64,000 bases of DNA. Origin: Myxocyprinus asiaticus (taxonomy: Eukaryota; Chordata; Actinopteri; Cypriniformes; Catostomidae). The stretch spans positions 13,676,245 to 13,740,244 of the forward strand of contig NC_059374.1 of the NCBI RefSeq assembly GCF_019703515.2, given 5' to 3'. The notes under the pieces were generated by a model. That model did not search any database and was not told the origin of the DNA. It worked only from the letters and a program-made list of their open reading frames with translations. The first letter of the stretch is position 1, and every line of letters starts with the position of its first letter. Of the stretch, positions 36,430-47,335 are shown piece by piece. The translations under genes and the position numbers were made by a program.

Positions 36430-38420
36430 GTATATGGAGAAGAGGAGGGGCCCAAGCACTGAACCCTGAGGTACCCCGGTAGCTAGTCTTTGTGACTTGG
36501 ACATCGCTTCCCTCCAAGACACCCAGAAGGACCTACCTGTGAGGTAAGACTCAAATCAGCAGAGAGCAGCCGAAAGCAGCAGACAAATCAGCAGAATGAG
36601 AACAGTCATTTGGATGCTTCTCCCGCCAGCCTCAGAGCTTCAGTAACAGACAGCAAGGCAGTCTCAGTTGAGTGTCTGCTTTTTAAGCCAGACTGGTTGC
36701 TGTCTAGCAGGTTGTTCTTGGAGAGAAAAGACGAACCTGGTACAACACAACTCGTTCAAGTGTTTTTGCTATGAAGGGGAGGAGAGAGACTGGTCTGTAA
36801 TTTTCTAAGGGTGCAGGGTTTAGTGTGGGTTTCTTTTGCAGTCAGGTTACTTTAGCCTGTTTAAATGTAGTCGGAAAGGTACCACTGAGGAGAGCAGTGT
36901 TAATAATGTGTGTAAGTGTGGGTAGAATAGAAGGAGAAATGGCCTGGAATAGATGGGAGGGAATAGGATAGAGGGGACAGGTAGTAGGGTGGCTGGAGAG
37001 GAGAAGTTTAGAGACCTTAGCCTCAGACAGGGGAAAAAGAGGGGAGGAATGATGTTGGTGTTGGTGATGGGTGTCTGTGGGTTTGTGGTTTAGAGAACTG
37101 ATCGCTGATGTTTGTTATTTTGTCTTTGAAAATAGTGGCAAAGTCTTCGGCTGTTAGAGAGGATGTGGGAGGGGGAGGGGGAGGAGGAGGGCAGATGAGA
37201 GATGTGAAATTTTCAGTTCAGAGTTGCTGTTGATTTTATTTTGATAGTATGATGTTTTAGCGGTGGAGATGTTAGCAGAGAATGAAGAGAGTCGGGACTG
37301 ATACTTACTCAGGTCAACTGGTTCTTTAGATTTGCAGCATTGTCTGTCAGCAGCCCAGAGTTTAAAATTATGTTCAGGAAGAACATCGGATAGTCAGGGG
37401 ATGGGGGGTGTGGCACAGGCTGGCCTGGAGGAGAGGGGATATATATTATTAAGACAAGATGTTAAAGTGAAGCATAGAGTATTGATAGCATTATTGACAT
37501 CAAGCAAAGAGAATTGATTAGACGAGGGAAGAGAGGATGAGACCATAAAAAGACGGGAAGGTGAGAAAGAACAGAAATTACAAAATGACACCTGTGGAGG
37601 AGTGTGGCAGATGTATGTTAAACTTAAGGAAGAAATTATTGCAAGTGTGTAGTGGAGTAACAAGAACATAGTCAGTGTTACAGTTACATGTGTAGATGAG
37701 GTCCAGCTTGTTACCTGATTTGTGTGTTGCTGCAGATGTGAAGCGTTTGAGATCAAACAAGGTAAGCAAAGTATAAAAGTCTGCGACCTGAGGTTTGTCC
37801 AGGTGAATGTTCAAATCACTGAGGGCCACTAGTGGGCTGCCATCCTCAGGGAAGGAGTATAGTAGCACATCCAGCTCCTCAAAGAAGTTTTCATAGCTGA
37901 CCTGGAGGATGATATATAACTACATTTGTACCAGATGAGTGATAGCATGTAGTTCAAAAGAGTTATTGTCACACAAAGAGGACAGAGGCATACATTTCAA
38001 TGTATTGGACATAAGCAAGCGTGTTCCCCCACCCCTCCCAATCTGATTGGTGGAGAGGGCAGGGGGTGTGGCTGTGTCTTCTGGTCGAATCCAGGTCACC
38101 GTCAAAGCCAAGATGTTGAGACGCTGATTGGCTAGCAATGGCAGGAATAAAGTCAGCTTTATTTACAGCTGACTGCCATTTCCAATAGAAAGAGAGAGAG
38201 ATTAGAGAGTAGAGGAATTGGAGACAGAATGCAAGAGCGTATTGTGAGGATTCCTGTGTCTGAAGAGTGAGTGGCCAGTATGAATGACAGTGGGAATGTC
38301 TTGAAAGCACTTAGTAGAGCAGGAGAGAAGAAAAAGAGGAAGAAGTAGAAAACAGGAGGAATAGAAGTTATAAGAGCAATACTTAAGTACCTTGGCGGTG
38401 TCCTTGATCGGTGGGCTCAT
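36430..38420 (-). pseudogene. 5' half of an L2/Rex-like LINE ORF (endonuclease and start of RT)
   Basis: On the minus strand, an AP-type endonuclease is spread over broken frames. 37920-38138 holds ILALTVTWIRPEDTATP and GRGGGTRLL. 37578-37868 holds LVALSDLNIHLDKPQ, HKSGNKLDLIYT and DYVLVTPLHT, and 37394-37756 continues in a further frame. Downstream, 36430-36980 contains the start of the RT region as nucleotide similarity only. Stops and frameshifts are frequent. The 3' continuation lies at 24960-25926, so this is probably one LINE copy split by a later event. Confidence 0.75.
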
Positions 38421-38564
38421 GCAGGTAGACTTTCAGGTCTTTACACAAGTTCAGTCTTCACACAAGTGGTCTGTTCCCCTCACAATACAATATTATTACA
38501 TCAAAACACTTTTACTATAACAACTTTAATGCTTACATTACATAACCAACTACATATACAGGTT

Positions 38565-38900
38565 ACTTAAAGCTGCACTATGTACGATTTTTTGGTTAAA
38601 AATTAACAAATTATTGATTTGCCATTATTGATTGAGTACATAAGCAATCAGCGTTCAGAACAATGTCCTTACCTTACAACAATTCACTATGGTAAGCCTA
38701 TAAAAATGATTTGTATTTTGAGCTGTTGGGTTCAATGTGGCGCGAAATGTATGGCTTCGATCCTTGCTTCATAACATCATGTCCGCACACACAGGAAAAA
38801 AGCACTGGCTGTCTCATGTTCCGGCTGGAGAAACTAACTATGCTGTTTAGCTCAGTTCAGTAACACTCACACAGTTCAGGACAGCATCGTTGCAGTCTAG
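38565..38900. repeat. Dispersed repeat with TTAAAGCTGCAC terminus
   Basis: It begins TTAAAGCTGCACTATGTACG. The inverse of this terminus (AGTGCAGCTTTAA) ends a second copy at about 50480-50669. Probably a non-autonomous DNA element with TTAA-type ends. Confidence 0.5.
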
Positions 38901-39419
38901 ATGGATGTTTATCTGTTAGCTGTTTGGCAAAGTTGTTTACTTGCTATAATGCTTGAATATGTCTTCTGGTAGAGTTGTTGAAGCTCATATTGCTTGTCAT
39001 GCTTGTATGTACCGAACATTACTCGTGTGTTAACCGATCACAATGTATCTATGTTGTCCACTGAAGTTACTGTGACATGTTTAATATGTATGACTTCTGA
39101 AATTGACTTCTTGTAATTGTTATATTGCATATTTAAGAATATTATTTTTACGTTTAATAATGTATATTTTATCCCCATCATTACTGTATCCTCGTTTTAG
39201 GTTTTAGGTTTACGGTGTTATCGTGTGCATTGCATAGACATACAATTGTAGTAACTGAGACTGGACAATACAGTATAAATGAGTTTAATGTCTTCAATTG
39301 AAAATTGTAGTACAATTCAAACATTAATAGTATTCGCATGTGAATACAGTGATAAGAGTGTGCATCAAATTAGTTATGAAAACAACAATATCATTGGCCC
39401 TGTTTATTCTGGTGGTATT

Positions 39420-39915
39420 AAAGGAACAGTTAACCCAAAATCGAAAACTATGGTTTCATTTACTTCTTTTTATTGTTCTAAGCCTGTATGCCTTTCTTTC
39501 TTCTGAACACAAAAGGAGATATTTAAAAAAATGTCACGATTGCTGATTTCCATATGATAGGAATTGATAGGTACTCATTTTAAAGCTTAAAAAAGCAGCC
39601 AAATGTGTCATAAAAGTAGTCAATGCAACTTGCGCATCATATTCCAAGTCTTCTAAAGGCATACGATCACTTTGTATGATAAAAAGACCAAAATATAAGT
39701 ATCTCACTCTCAAATCCAACAATTGATCAACTTATGTACAGTATACAGAGCCAAAATCAAATATAGCGACATGGATGTCAATAACATCAAACCTCGTTGG
39801 TTCTTGTGTCATGACGTTTGATCAGCATGAGACAGCCAAAAACCAATGAGGTTTGATGGTTTGATGTGTTGCCATATTTGATTTGGCCTCTGTATATATG
39901 AGTTGGTCAATGATT
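39420..39915. repeat. Diverged GTTCACCC-type repeat containing a long hairpin
   Basis: The left end GGAACAGTTAACCCAAAA is a diverged relative of the 40113 terminus. The stretch 39723-39808 pairs imperfectly with 39840-39912, sharing CAAATATNGC, CATCAAACC and CATTGG-type blocks. This gives arms of roughly 75 bp around a loop of about 30 bp. Confidence 0.55.
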
Positions 39916-40112
39916 TGATTTGATTTGAGGGTGAATATTAGCTTAAATTTTAGTCTGTTCATCATATAAAGTTATTAAATGTCTTCTGAAGACTTAGAAT
40001 ATTATCTAAACTTCAAATGTGCATGTTTCACATGATCGTGTCATTGATTGCTGTTATCAAGCATAAGTTTTATATGTGTATACAAATTTCCAGATCAGAC
40101 AGATGTTTTCTG

Positions 40113-40489
40113 TTAAAGGGATAGTTCACCCAAAAATGAAAATTCTCTCATCATTTTACACACCCTTATGCCATCCCAGGTGTGTTTGACTTTCTTTCTT
40201 CTGCAGAACACAAACATTTTTTAGAAGAATATTGATGCTCTTTTGGTCCTTACCATCAAGTGAATGATGACAGACATTTGAAGCTCCAAAAATCACAAAG
40301 TCAACATAAAAGTAATCCATAAGACTCCAGTGATTAAATCCATATAATTTACTTGCATTGTAAGGACCAACAGAGTGGAGATATTCCTCTTTGTTTGTTT
40401 TCTGCAGAAGAAAGGTCACACATCTGGGATGGCATGACTGTGAGTAAATGATGAGAGAATTTTCATTTTTGGGTGAACTATCCCTTTAA
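40113..40489. mobile_element. Complete short inverted-repeat element (GTTCACCC family)
   Basis: It begins TTAAAGGGATAGTTCACCC and ends with the exact inverse GGGTGAACTATCCCTTTAA. It has further inner inverted similarity (AAAATGAAAATTCTCTCATC). At 377 bp with no coding capacity, it is a MITE-like element. Related pieces lie at 8336-8612, 29575-29775, 39420 and 40610-40895. Confidence 0.85.
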
Positions 40490-40609
40490 GTTCTTTTTTA
40501 CTATAAATTCTCCCACCCTGCCCAGTAGGTGGCGATATGCACGAAGAATGTGAATTGCCAAAAACAAAAGAAGAAGAATGTGAAATTGAAAGTGGGGATT
40601 AATCTTAAA

Positions 40610-40900
40610 AAAGAACTTAAAATTGTACCTGTTTCTTACTCACACCTATCATTTTGCTTCTGAAGACATGGCTTTAACCACTGGAGTCTTATTGATTTCT
40701 TTTACGCTGCCTTTTAAATGCTTTTTGGACCTATCAAATTTTGGTACCCATTCACTTGCATTATGAAGACCTGCAGAGCTGAAATATTCTTCTAAAAATC
40801 TTTGTTTGTGTTCAGCATAAGAAAGTCATACACATCTGGGATGGCATGAGGGTGAGTAAATGATGAATTTAAATTTTTTGGTGAACAATCCCTTTAAAGC
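40610..40900. repeat. Partial copy of the same repeat family
   Basis: It closely parallels 8336-8612 and ends GGTGAACAATCCCTTTAAA, the right terminus of the family. The left terminus is missing. Confidence 0.7.
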
Positions 40901-41555
40901 CACATGTAACTGACAAAGTTTAAAATGTTCCTTTTAGCATAATAGTTCATTATCAGGTGAGAACACGGCCCATTAAGGTTGTCAGGGACACATTAGGATG
41001 GATTAGCATTTACAATACAAGTGTGATGTGGCTGCATTCATTTTCAGCTAACTCCGAATGTGGTTTGAGTGATCCGATCTAAAAACGTTTTGGACCCCGT
41101 TCTCACCTGTCCACTTGTGATTGGATCTCCCAAACTGGTGTTAATACTCTGTGAACATAGGGTTTTAATTTGGAAAGGAGCCCACTTTCATTTATTGCAG
41201 CCTAATTAATCACCTAAAAATGTTGAGACATGTTATGATGTTGAGTTGTCAGACTGTCAAGGTAAATCTGAAAATTATACCACATGTCACTCATTGATTC
41301 ACAAATTTGTACTAAAAGACAATAAAGAGATTCCATCAAATACGTCAAAACAGCAATCAAAGGAGAGATACACGATGAGCGTAATCAAAAGTGTGTGGCA
41401 ATACATCTCAATGATGCTGGTGAGGCAACATAATGGAGGCAGATGGAGATAACAGCAACTCAAATTGAAAGCATAATCAAAGATTAAACAGGCAAAGGCA
41501 AGGGCTATTTAATAAGTGGGTATTGCTGTGATACAGGCGTGGAGATGCGCAATAA

Positions 41556-42729
41556 TTGATTTCTGTCCTTAATTCATTTGAGGAGACAATTTAATCTAAT
41601 CAGAGAGGGGGGTGTTGGGGGGTGGGGGGTTGGGGGGTGTATGACAGTACATATGGTTGATGGATCTAGCAGACTTCATAACAGAGAGACAATACGAGAG
41701 AGGTAAGGATACAGGAAAAAAGAAAGGTGTTTAAAGAACATGACCATCTCAGAGGGTAAAGGTTGGGTAAAGGCCAAGCAACTGCCATTGAAATGAATTG
41801 GAATGCTAATGGATAGCTCTCTCCAGGTATTATAGACCTCCTTAGACTGGGCAAAATTAAAGAATAATGTATGTTTGAAGTAGTTGTACAGTTAGTGCAC
41901 CATCTGTGATAAACTGACATGGACCACAGTCACAGTCATCTATGTGTCCATTTTTATTTACATCCCATACTGTACAGCATTCAGACCTGTCAAAGACCAA
42001 TCCATCCGCTGCTTCAGTTTTAAGTGAGACGTAACATTAGAGAACCCAGCTTTTTACAAAGCGAAGAAGACCAAAGCTCAAACTTGAGGTGATGCATGTT
42101 TATGCCCAAGTATTGATTTGATCTTTAAAAAGGTTCCCTTGAGTGAGTGAGGCAGGGGAAGAGGGTGCTCAATATGGACCTATTTGCAACTGAAGATGGT
42201 GTAGAGGCAGGCGAGGAAGGCAGACGAGGGATGCTGAGGTTGGTTGGGGGGTGGAGGAGGGGATAAAAGCATAACAACTCCATGTCCTCATAAAGACGGA
42301 TCAGTGCTCGGAACTAGAGCTGCATACCGATAGCAAAGTAGGCAAAGCCCTGAGCGACATTGCAAAATGTACTGAAATGGCTTCAAAGCAGCTAAGATTT
42401 TAGATAGTGGGTAAGGCTGGGGGGGTGGGGTCAGGGGAGGGTTAGGAAGGGGGGGGCAAATGGCAATAAGAAATGGAGTGATGAAGAGAAACAGGATGAG
42501 ACAGAGAGACATAGTCTTGCAGAGCCAGACTTTTGACTGTCTGTATCAATTCTGGTCCAATTTGCATCTTAAACTGACCAAGAACTGCCCATTTAGACAA
42601 GGAGAGATTAAACAGGAAGTCCGCTAGATCCACCAACCAGATATACTGCCATTAACCCCGCTAGATCCCCCCCCCCCAAACCTGATTAGATTCAGTTGTC
42701 TCCTTAAATGAATTAAGGACAGAAATCAA
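41556..42729. mobile_element. Foldback-type element with G-rich segments
   Basis: The left arm, starting TTGATTTCTGTCCTTAATTC and including GGAGACAATTTAATCTAATCAG, is the inverse of the right arm ending CCTTAAATGAATTAAGGACAG plus AAATCAA. A second paired block (ATGGATCTAGCAGACTTC, and the inverse at 42616-42650) extends the arms to about 110-130 bp. Inside are G-runs at 41607-41638, 42243-42260 and 42417-42460. No coding region was recognised. Confidence 0.75.
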
Positions 42730-42837
42730 AACTCAGAAAACAAAGTGGAATATATAATTCCGCTTGTGGATATCCAGCTAACTCTAGTTAAGTTCTTTTC
42801 AACAATTTGATGGCTTTAATCTGGAAAACATTGACCA

Positions 42838-43483
42838 TGTTTACATGAATTAATCATGTTATTCCAGGGTTTTTGCAGAAAGCAGCGGACTGAAACGTCA
42901 TGTAAATTATAACGCTGTTTTTCTTACGCTGTTTAAGGGATTAAGAGAAAGCGGTTTAACACACCTCGGTCTAACACACCGAAAAACAAACATCATAGGA
43001 TGGAGCCCAAAAGTCAATAAAACATTTCTGGGAGTACAGTGGGAAAAGCATACTTTAAACTATACATTTATAAACACCACTGTATATTGACAATATTGAA
43101 TTCCCTCACGTTCGCGTATATGCGCTCGTATATTGAGGGAATCCCAGAGTTTCATGTAAAAGGGAATCCCTACTATTGAAGCGCAATTCTGCTGCAGGTC
43201 ATGATAGAAAGGTAAGGAAACAAACAGCAACATCTCTGGAATATCTGGAAATAAAGCGAAGCAACAGAAAATAAAATGGTGAAGTCTTCCTCAGGTACCA
43301 TGTTTGTTATTTACACATAAATGTCGTGGGAGAATTACGTTGCTCCGGAGAAAGCTGCTTATTGACCAAGCCACATGTAGACGGGAGTAAAAGGTACACC
43401 GCTTAAACAGTGCATGTAAACAGGAACGCTGCTTTCTCACAATAACCCGCTTTCTCGCTATAACCCGCTTTCTAGTGTCCATG
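42838..43483. repeat. Non-autonomous element-like repeat
   Basis: The left end CCATGTTTACATGAATTAA and the right end TCTAGTGTCCATGTAA look like inverse partners. The middle (43105-43340) is shared with 35195-35400. The Harbinger-like element at 43487 inserted at its right end. Confidence 0.5.
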
Positions 43484-43486
43484 TAA

Positions 43487-44319
43487 TGGTGCGTTCAGAC
43501 CAGAGGCGTTGAAAGCGTCAAATCGACCGGAAGTCATTCATTTTCTATGGCAGCCAGCGTCTCTCGGCGGTGAAAAGCGGCGCATCCGTGGCCGGCGCGT
43601 CTTGGGCGTTGTGGACGTCAGAGGAAAGTTCAAGTGCGGGCAACATTATGGTAATGAGCTTTGACGCGGTTCGGCAGTAACCTATTGGAATACAGAAGTG
43701 CTCCGCTCTAGCAAAGTCTAGAGAACACAACAGTGTAAACTTTGGTTCCCACCAAACAATAGTTCCGAAGACAAAATGGAGGAGAAACTAATTATTGCTG
43801 TGGCAGGTTTTCCTGTAACATACGATCTGTCCCTGTTTGCTTACAGGGATATGAATAAAAAAAAAAAGATGCGTGGACAATGGTGTCTGAAATTGTTGGT
43901 GTGCCAGGTGAGTTGATGAAGTGGATATTATGGTTTATATAATATTATATATAATATATTGCATGCTAATTTTGGCACCATAGCATTCAAAACCGTGCTG
44001 CCTGATCAATTGGTAACACATTTATACCATCAGCGTTTGTCTTTTTATATTTAATTACTTTCTGCCATCAATCGATTTCTTACTTTCACATTTAAAAGAT
44101 TTAATGAGGATATACGCTACCTGTGATAGGTTGGCAAAAAGATACATGTCTGGATGTTTTGTGGCCCCTTTAAATATAGTTCACAAAACCAAGCATTCCG
44201 AACGAACGTTGCCGCCTATTTCAATTACGTCAGAGCTTCCACGAATCTTCGATATCGTTGTTGGCAGGGCAGCCAGAGCTCATTTTGACGCTCTCGCCTC
44301 CTCTGGTCTGAACGCACGG
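43487..44319 (+). mobile_element. PIF/Harbinger-like element, internally deleted
   Basis: The ends TGGTGCGTTCAGACCAGAGG and the inverse (CCTCTGGTCTGAACGCACGG) form good inverted repeats. Each is flanked by TAA (43484-43486 and 44320-44322), the 3-bp TWA duplication of PIF/Harbinger. The 833-bp body keeps one exon of the accessory Myb/MADF-like protein but no DDE transposase. Confidence 0.85.
43776..43907 (+). pseudogene. Partial MADF-like (Harbinger accessory protein) exon
   Basis: The ATG at 43776 opens MEEKLIIAVAGFPVTYDLSL followed by FAYRDMNKKK, the start of a MADF/SANT-like DNA-binding domain. The frame then runs into a poly-A tract. Beyond it, in another frame, DAWTMVSEIVGVP gives the expected continuation of the domain, so a slip in the A-run broke the frame. 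A GTGAGT splice donor follows at 43908. In intact Harbinger elements this second protein helps the transposase enter the nucleus and bind the ends. Confidence 0.7.
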
Positions 44320-44605
44320 TAAACATAGTCATTGGCAAATCTACTGATTAAATCGTCCTCAGGAGCATATTGAAGCAATCTAACATGTTCTCACTCCCAA
44401 GGTGTCAAATATGCCACTTGTGCAAGAGCCCTGCGCATCACTATATAGATGCTAAAAGCAACCGTTAGCGTGTGTTTAGCAACATGGTGACATGGTTTCT
44501 TTCAATGAGGAACCTTTGCCATCAATAGACTGACAAGATGGGCTTTAGAATTTAACCATCATGAAATTATAAGCTGGGGTCCAATTTTGCCATCATGATA
44601 ATGAT
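44320..44605. repeat. Dispersed repeat fragment shared with 47495-47625
   Basis: Positions 44395-44470 (CCAAGGTGTCAAATATGCCAC followed by GCAAGAGCCCT) are the inverse of 47560-47610 (AGGGCTCTTGCAAATGTGGC). Another phrase, CATCAATAGACTGACA at 44521, recurs in altered form near 58577. The element type is unknown. Confidence 0.5.
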
Positions 44606-45773
44606 GGGCTCTATTTTCGTGACAGTGCAAAGGGCAGCGCTACGCAAAACAACCGTGCGTTACGTCTTATCCAATTTTTGTGAGTGTGCTAATTCTAACT
44701 GCAATTTTCATGCCAGCGCAAGTGGACGTGGGAAGGAGTGTTTGTGCTATCTGTGGGTCTATGCGTGCAAACAGGGAGTGTATTGTATGTAAATAAAGTG
44801 GTGCAAAGTGCAATTTGCTATTTTCCTGAGAAATAGGTCACTGCGCTAAGTGTTTAAGAAGCACGTCTAATCTCAGCGCAAAGTCTAAACTTAGTTTCTG
44901 CATTTTCAGTTTGGAGAGTCCACCAGCAGGCGATAATAAATACATTTTTCAAACTCTGAAAGTACAGAACATCAAATAATGTCCCTGACAATCACTGATA
45001 TAGCCATTTTATTAAACAAAACATGTATGAGATTTGTATTAAACCTTCTATATGTCATGATCTGTGTATCAGTAGATGAAAATGGTGGAGGCGTAGTGGA
45101 CTAAAGCACTGAACTGGTAAGCAGAAGGTTGTTGGTTCAATCCCCACAGCCACCACCATTGTGTCCTTGAGCAAGGCACTTAACTCCAGGTTGCTCCAGG
45201 GGGATTGTCTCTGTAATAAGGGCACTGTAAGTCACTTTGGATAAAAGCGTCTGTCAAATGCGTAAATGTAAAATGATTAATAATACCTAAATTCTGTTTA
45301 ATTTAACAGAGCCTACTTCCAAATCCTGACGAGAACCACATTTTCCATCCATATAAAAAGGAGCGTGTCACTGCCATAGAAATATGCCAGATGTTCAACA
45401 AGGACACAGTTAATGCACAAAAGAACATCCATATTTCTGTTCTTCTAAATCATTGCATACAGTCCATTTACACTACCAACTTCTTTGCAATGTGCTGTCT
45501 ATGTTTACAGTATATCGCTGGTGCTTGACAGGGAATGGACTATATAACATCATGAAGATGGTGCAATAACCGGAGAAGAACCCTGAAATTAAATTGCACT
45601 TGACCCACCCCATTAGCAGTTTGCGCACGCAATTTCACCAAACCCACTTGTGCCTAGACTTAGCGCATGCTTGTCCAAAAATACCAAAACTTTGTGTCCA
45701 TGTCTATTGACTTTGCATGCATGACTGAAAGCATAGCACTGCGCTTAGCACAAACACTCTTAAATTAAGGCCC
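44606..45773. repeat. GGGCTCTATTTT repeat, interrupted by a SINE
   Basis: The left end GGGCTCTATTTTCGTGAC and the right end TTAAATTAAGGCCC act as approximate inverse termini. The two outer parts match 63497-63823, which lacks the middle. Shared phrases are ACCGTGCGTTA, TTATCCAATTTT and TAGACTTAGNGCATGCTTG. The interior holds the V-SINE at 45081. Confidence 0.6.
45081..45272 (+). mobile_element. V-SINE family SINE (tRNA-derived)
   Basis: The head has a box-A-like TAGTGGACTAAAGC and box B GGTTCAATCCC (45134-45144), the pol III promoter. The central part CCTTGAGCAAGGCACTTAAC is the conserved V-SINE domain. The tail CTTTGGATAAAAGCGTCTG matches the L2-like LINE tail, as expected for a SINE mobilised by that LINE. 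Confidence 0.85.
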
Positions 45774-46251
45774 GATGTATTAGTTTTCAGAGGTTAATGT
45801 TTAATCTTTTTTTTTTTTTTACACATTCTGTTCTGCTGAAGTGACGTTTCATTTTTTTTTTTTTTTTGACCAGCTAAAATAGAACCCTGAGTAATATGTA
45901 CAGTTTAACAGTAATGACAACTGATGAAGCTGGTTAAGATAGTTTAAAAGGCTGCATGCCATTCCGGGGGACCAGCACCCAAAACACTACATAAGATGTT
46001 GACCAGCAATGCTGGACTTTTCAGCAGGGAGGAAATTTTTTTTTTATGAAAGTTGATGTAGGGGAGGTTCATATTTTAGTTGGTCAATCACAAAAAAAAT
46101 AGATTAAAACAGATTAAACACTGACCTCTGTGAACTAATACATTTTGGTGAATTTAAAATGACAATTAAACCCCAAAATATCTTCTCTCCAACTTTTTTG
46201 AATACAGAAACAGCTGATTGAATACATAGAATTAAACGTGTGATCAGTATA

Positions 46252-46880
46252 CACTCACTGAGCACTTTATAAGGAAGACATGTACACCTACATATTCATG
46301 TGATTTTCTAATCAGCCAATCATGTGGCAGCAGTGAAATGCATAAAAACATGCAGATACAGGTCAGCAGCTTCAGTTAATGTTCACATGAACCATCAGAA
46401 TGAAGAAAAAATTTGATATCAGTGATTTTGACCGTGGCATGATAGTTGGTGCCAGATGGGTAGATCTGTAACTGCTGATCTCCAGGGATTTTCACACATA
46501 ACAGTCTCTAGAGCACAGGCGCCGATTTATGTATCTGCCCGTGGGTGCCCTAACGAACAAGTGTGCCTTTGTCCTAAGTAATAGGAAGGAATATAAGATT
46601 GTGCATGCTCAGTCTGCTCAATTACAAAGTTTTTTTTCTCTGTGTGGTAGTGCACTTGATGAATTAATTATTAAAGAGTTCAGTCTGCAGTTGTGTCAAG
46701 TAAATTCCCTCTGGGTCCAGATCTCCCTCTGGAACCACCATCTCTAAGTGAGGTCCACCAGTCAGAGTGGTTCACAGTTACTAATCGTTTTTTTAAATTT
46801 TTGAAAATTATTTGTTTCAAATCAAATGTTTTAATGTCATTAATTAATAATAGAGCTTTCTGGTTTGGGTCAAGGCTGAG

Positions 46881-46943
<63 letters not shown>

Positions 46944-47335
46944 AAATGCCTATGGAGAAAGTTAATGGGGAATTTCTTGTTTTTCCATGGGTGCTCGGCC
47001 ATTCCCGTGAGTGCTTGAGTGCCCGAGCACCCACGGGATCGGCGCCTGTGCACTAGAGTTTACTCAAAATGGTGGCAAAAATAAAAAAACATCCAGTGAG
47101 TGGACAGAAACCCTTGTTGAAGAGAGAGACCAATGGAGAATGTCCAGACTGGTTCAAACTGATAGAAAGTCTACAGTAACTCAGATAACCACTCTGTAAA
47201 ATTGTAGTGAGCAGAATAGCATCTCAGAATGCACAACAAGTTGATCCTTGAGGCTGATGGGCTACAACGGCATAGGACCACATCTGGCACTTTATTATAG
47301 GACCATAGTGTGCCTAATAAAGTGCTCAGTGAGTG
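46252..47335 (+). mobile_element. Tc1-family element, internally deleted, with nested hAT element
   Basis: It begins CACTCACTGAGCACTTTAT and ends with the exact inverse at 47335. The 5' part codes for a helix-turn-helix-like start (phrase TTTTGACCGTGGCATGATAG), broken by stops. After the nested insertion, coding resumes with GGKNKKTSSEWTETLVEE and VTQITTL. The DDE core is absent, so it is non-autonomous. The copy at 10895-11442 is its relative. Confidence 0.82.
46514..47050. mobile_element. hAT-like non-autonomous element nested in the Tc1-family element
   Basis: Perfect 13-bp inverted ends CACAGGCGCCGAT and ATCGGCGCCTGTG. The flanks CTCTAGAG (46506-46513) and CACTAGAG (47051-47058) are an 8-bp target duplication with one mismatch. 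The interior has an AT microsatellite (46884-46940) and GTGGGTGC/GGGTGCTCGG inverse segments. No transposase. Confidence 0.85.

Noticed and set aside
41246..41452. 68-residue open frame
   Set aside because: No family resemblance, and composition is like the surrounding non-coding DNA.
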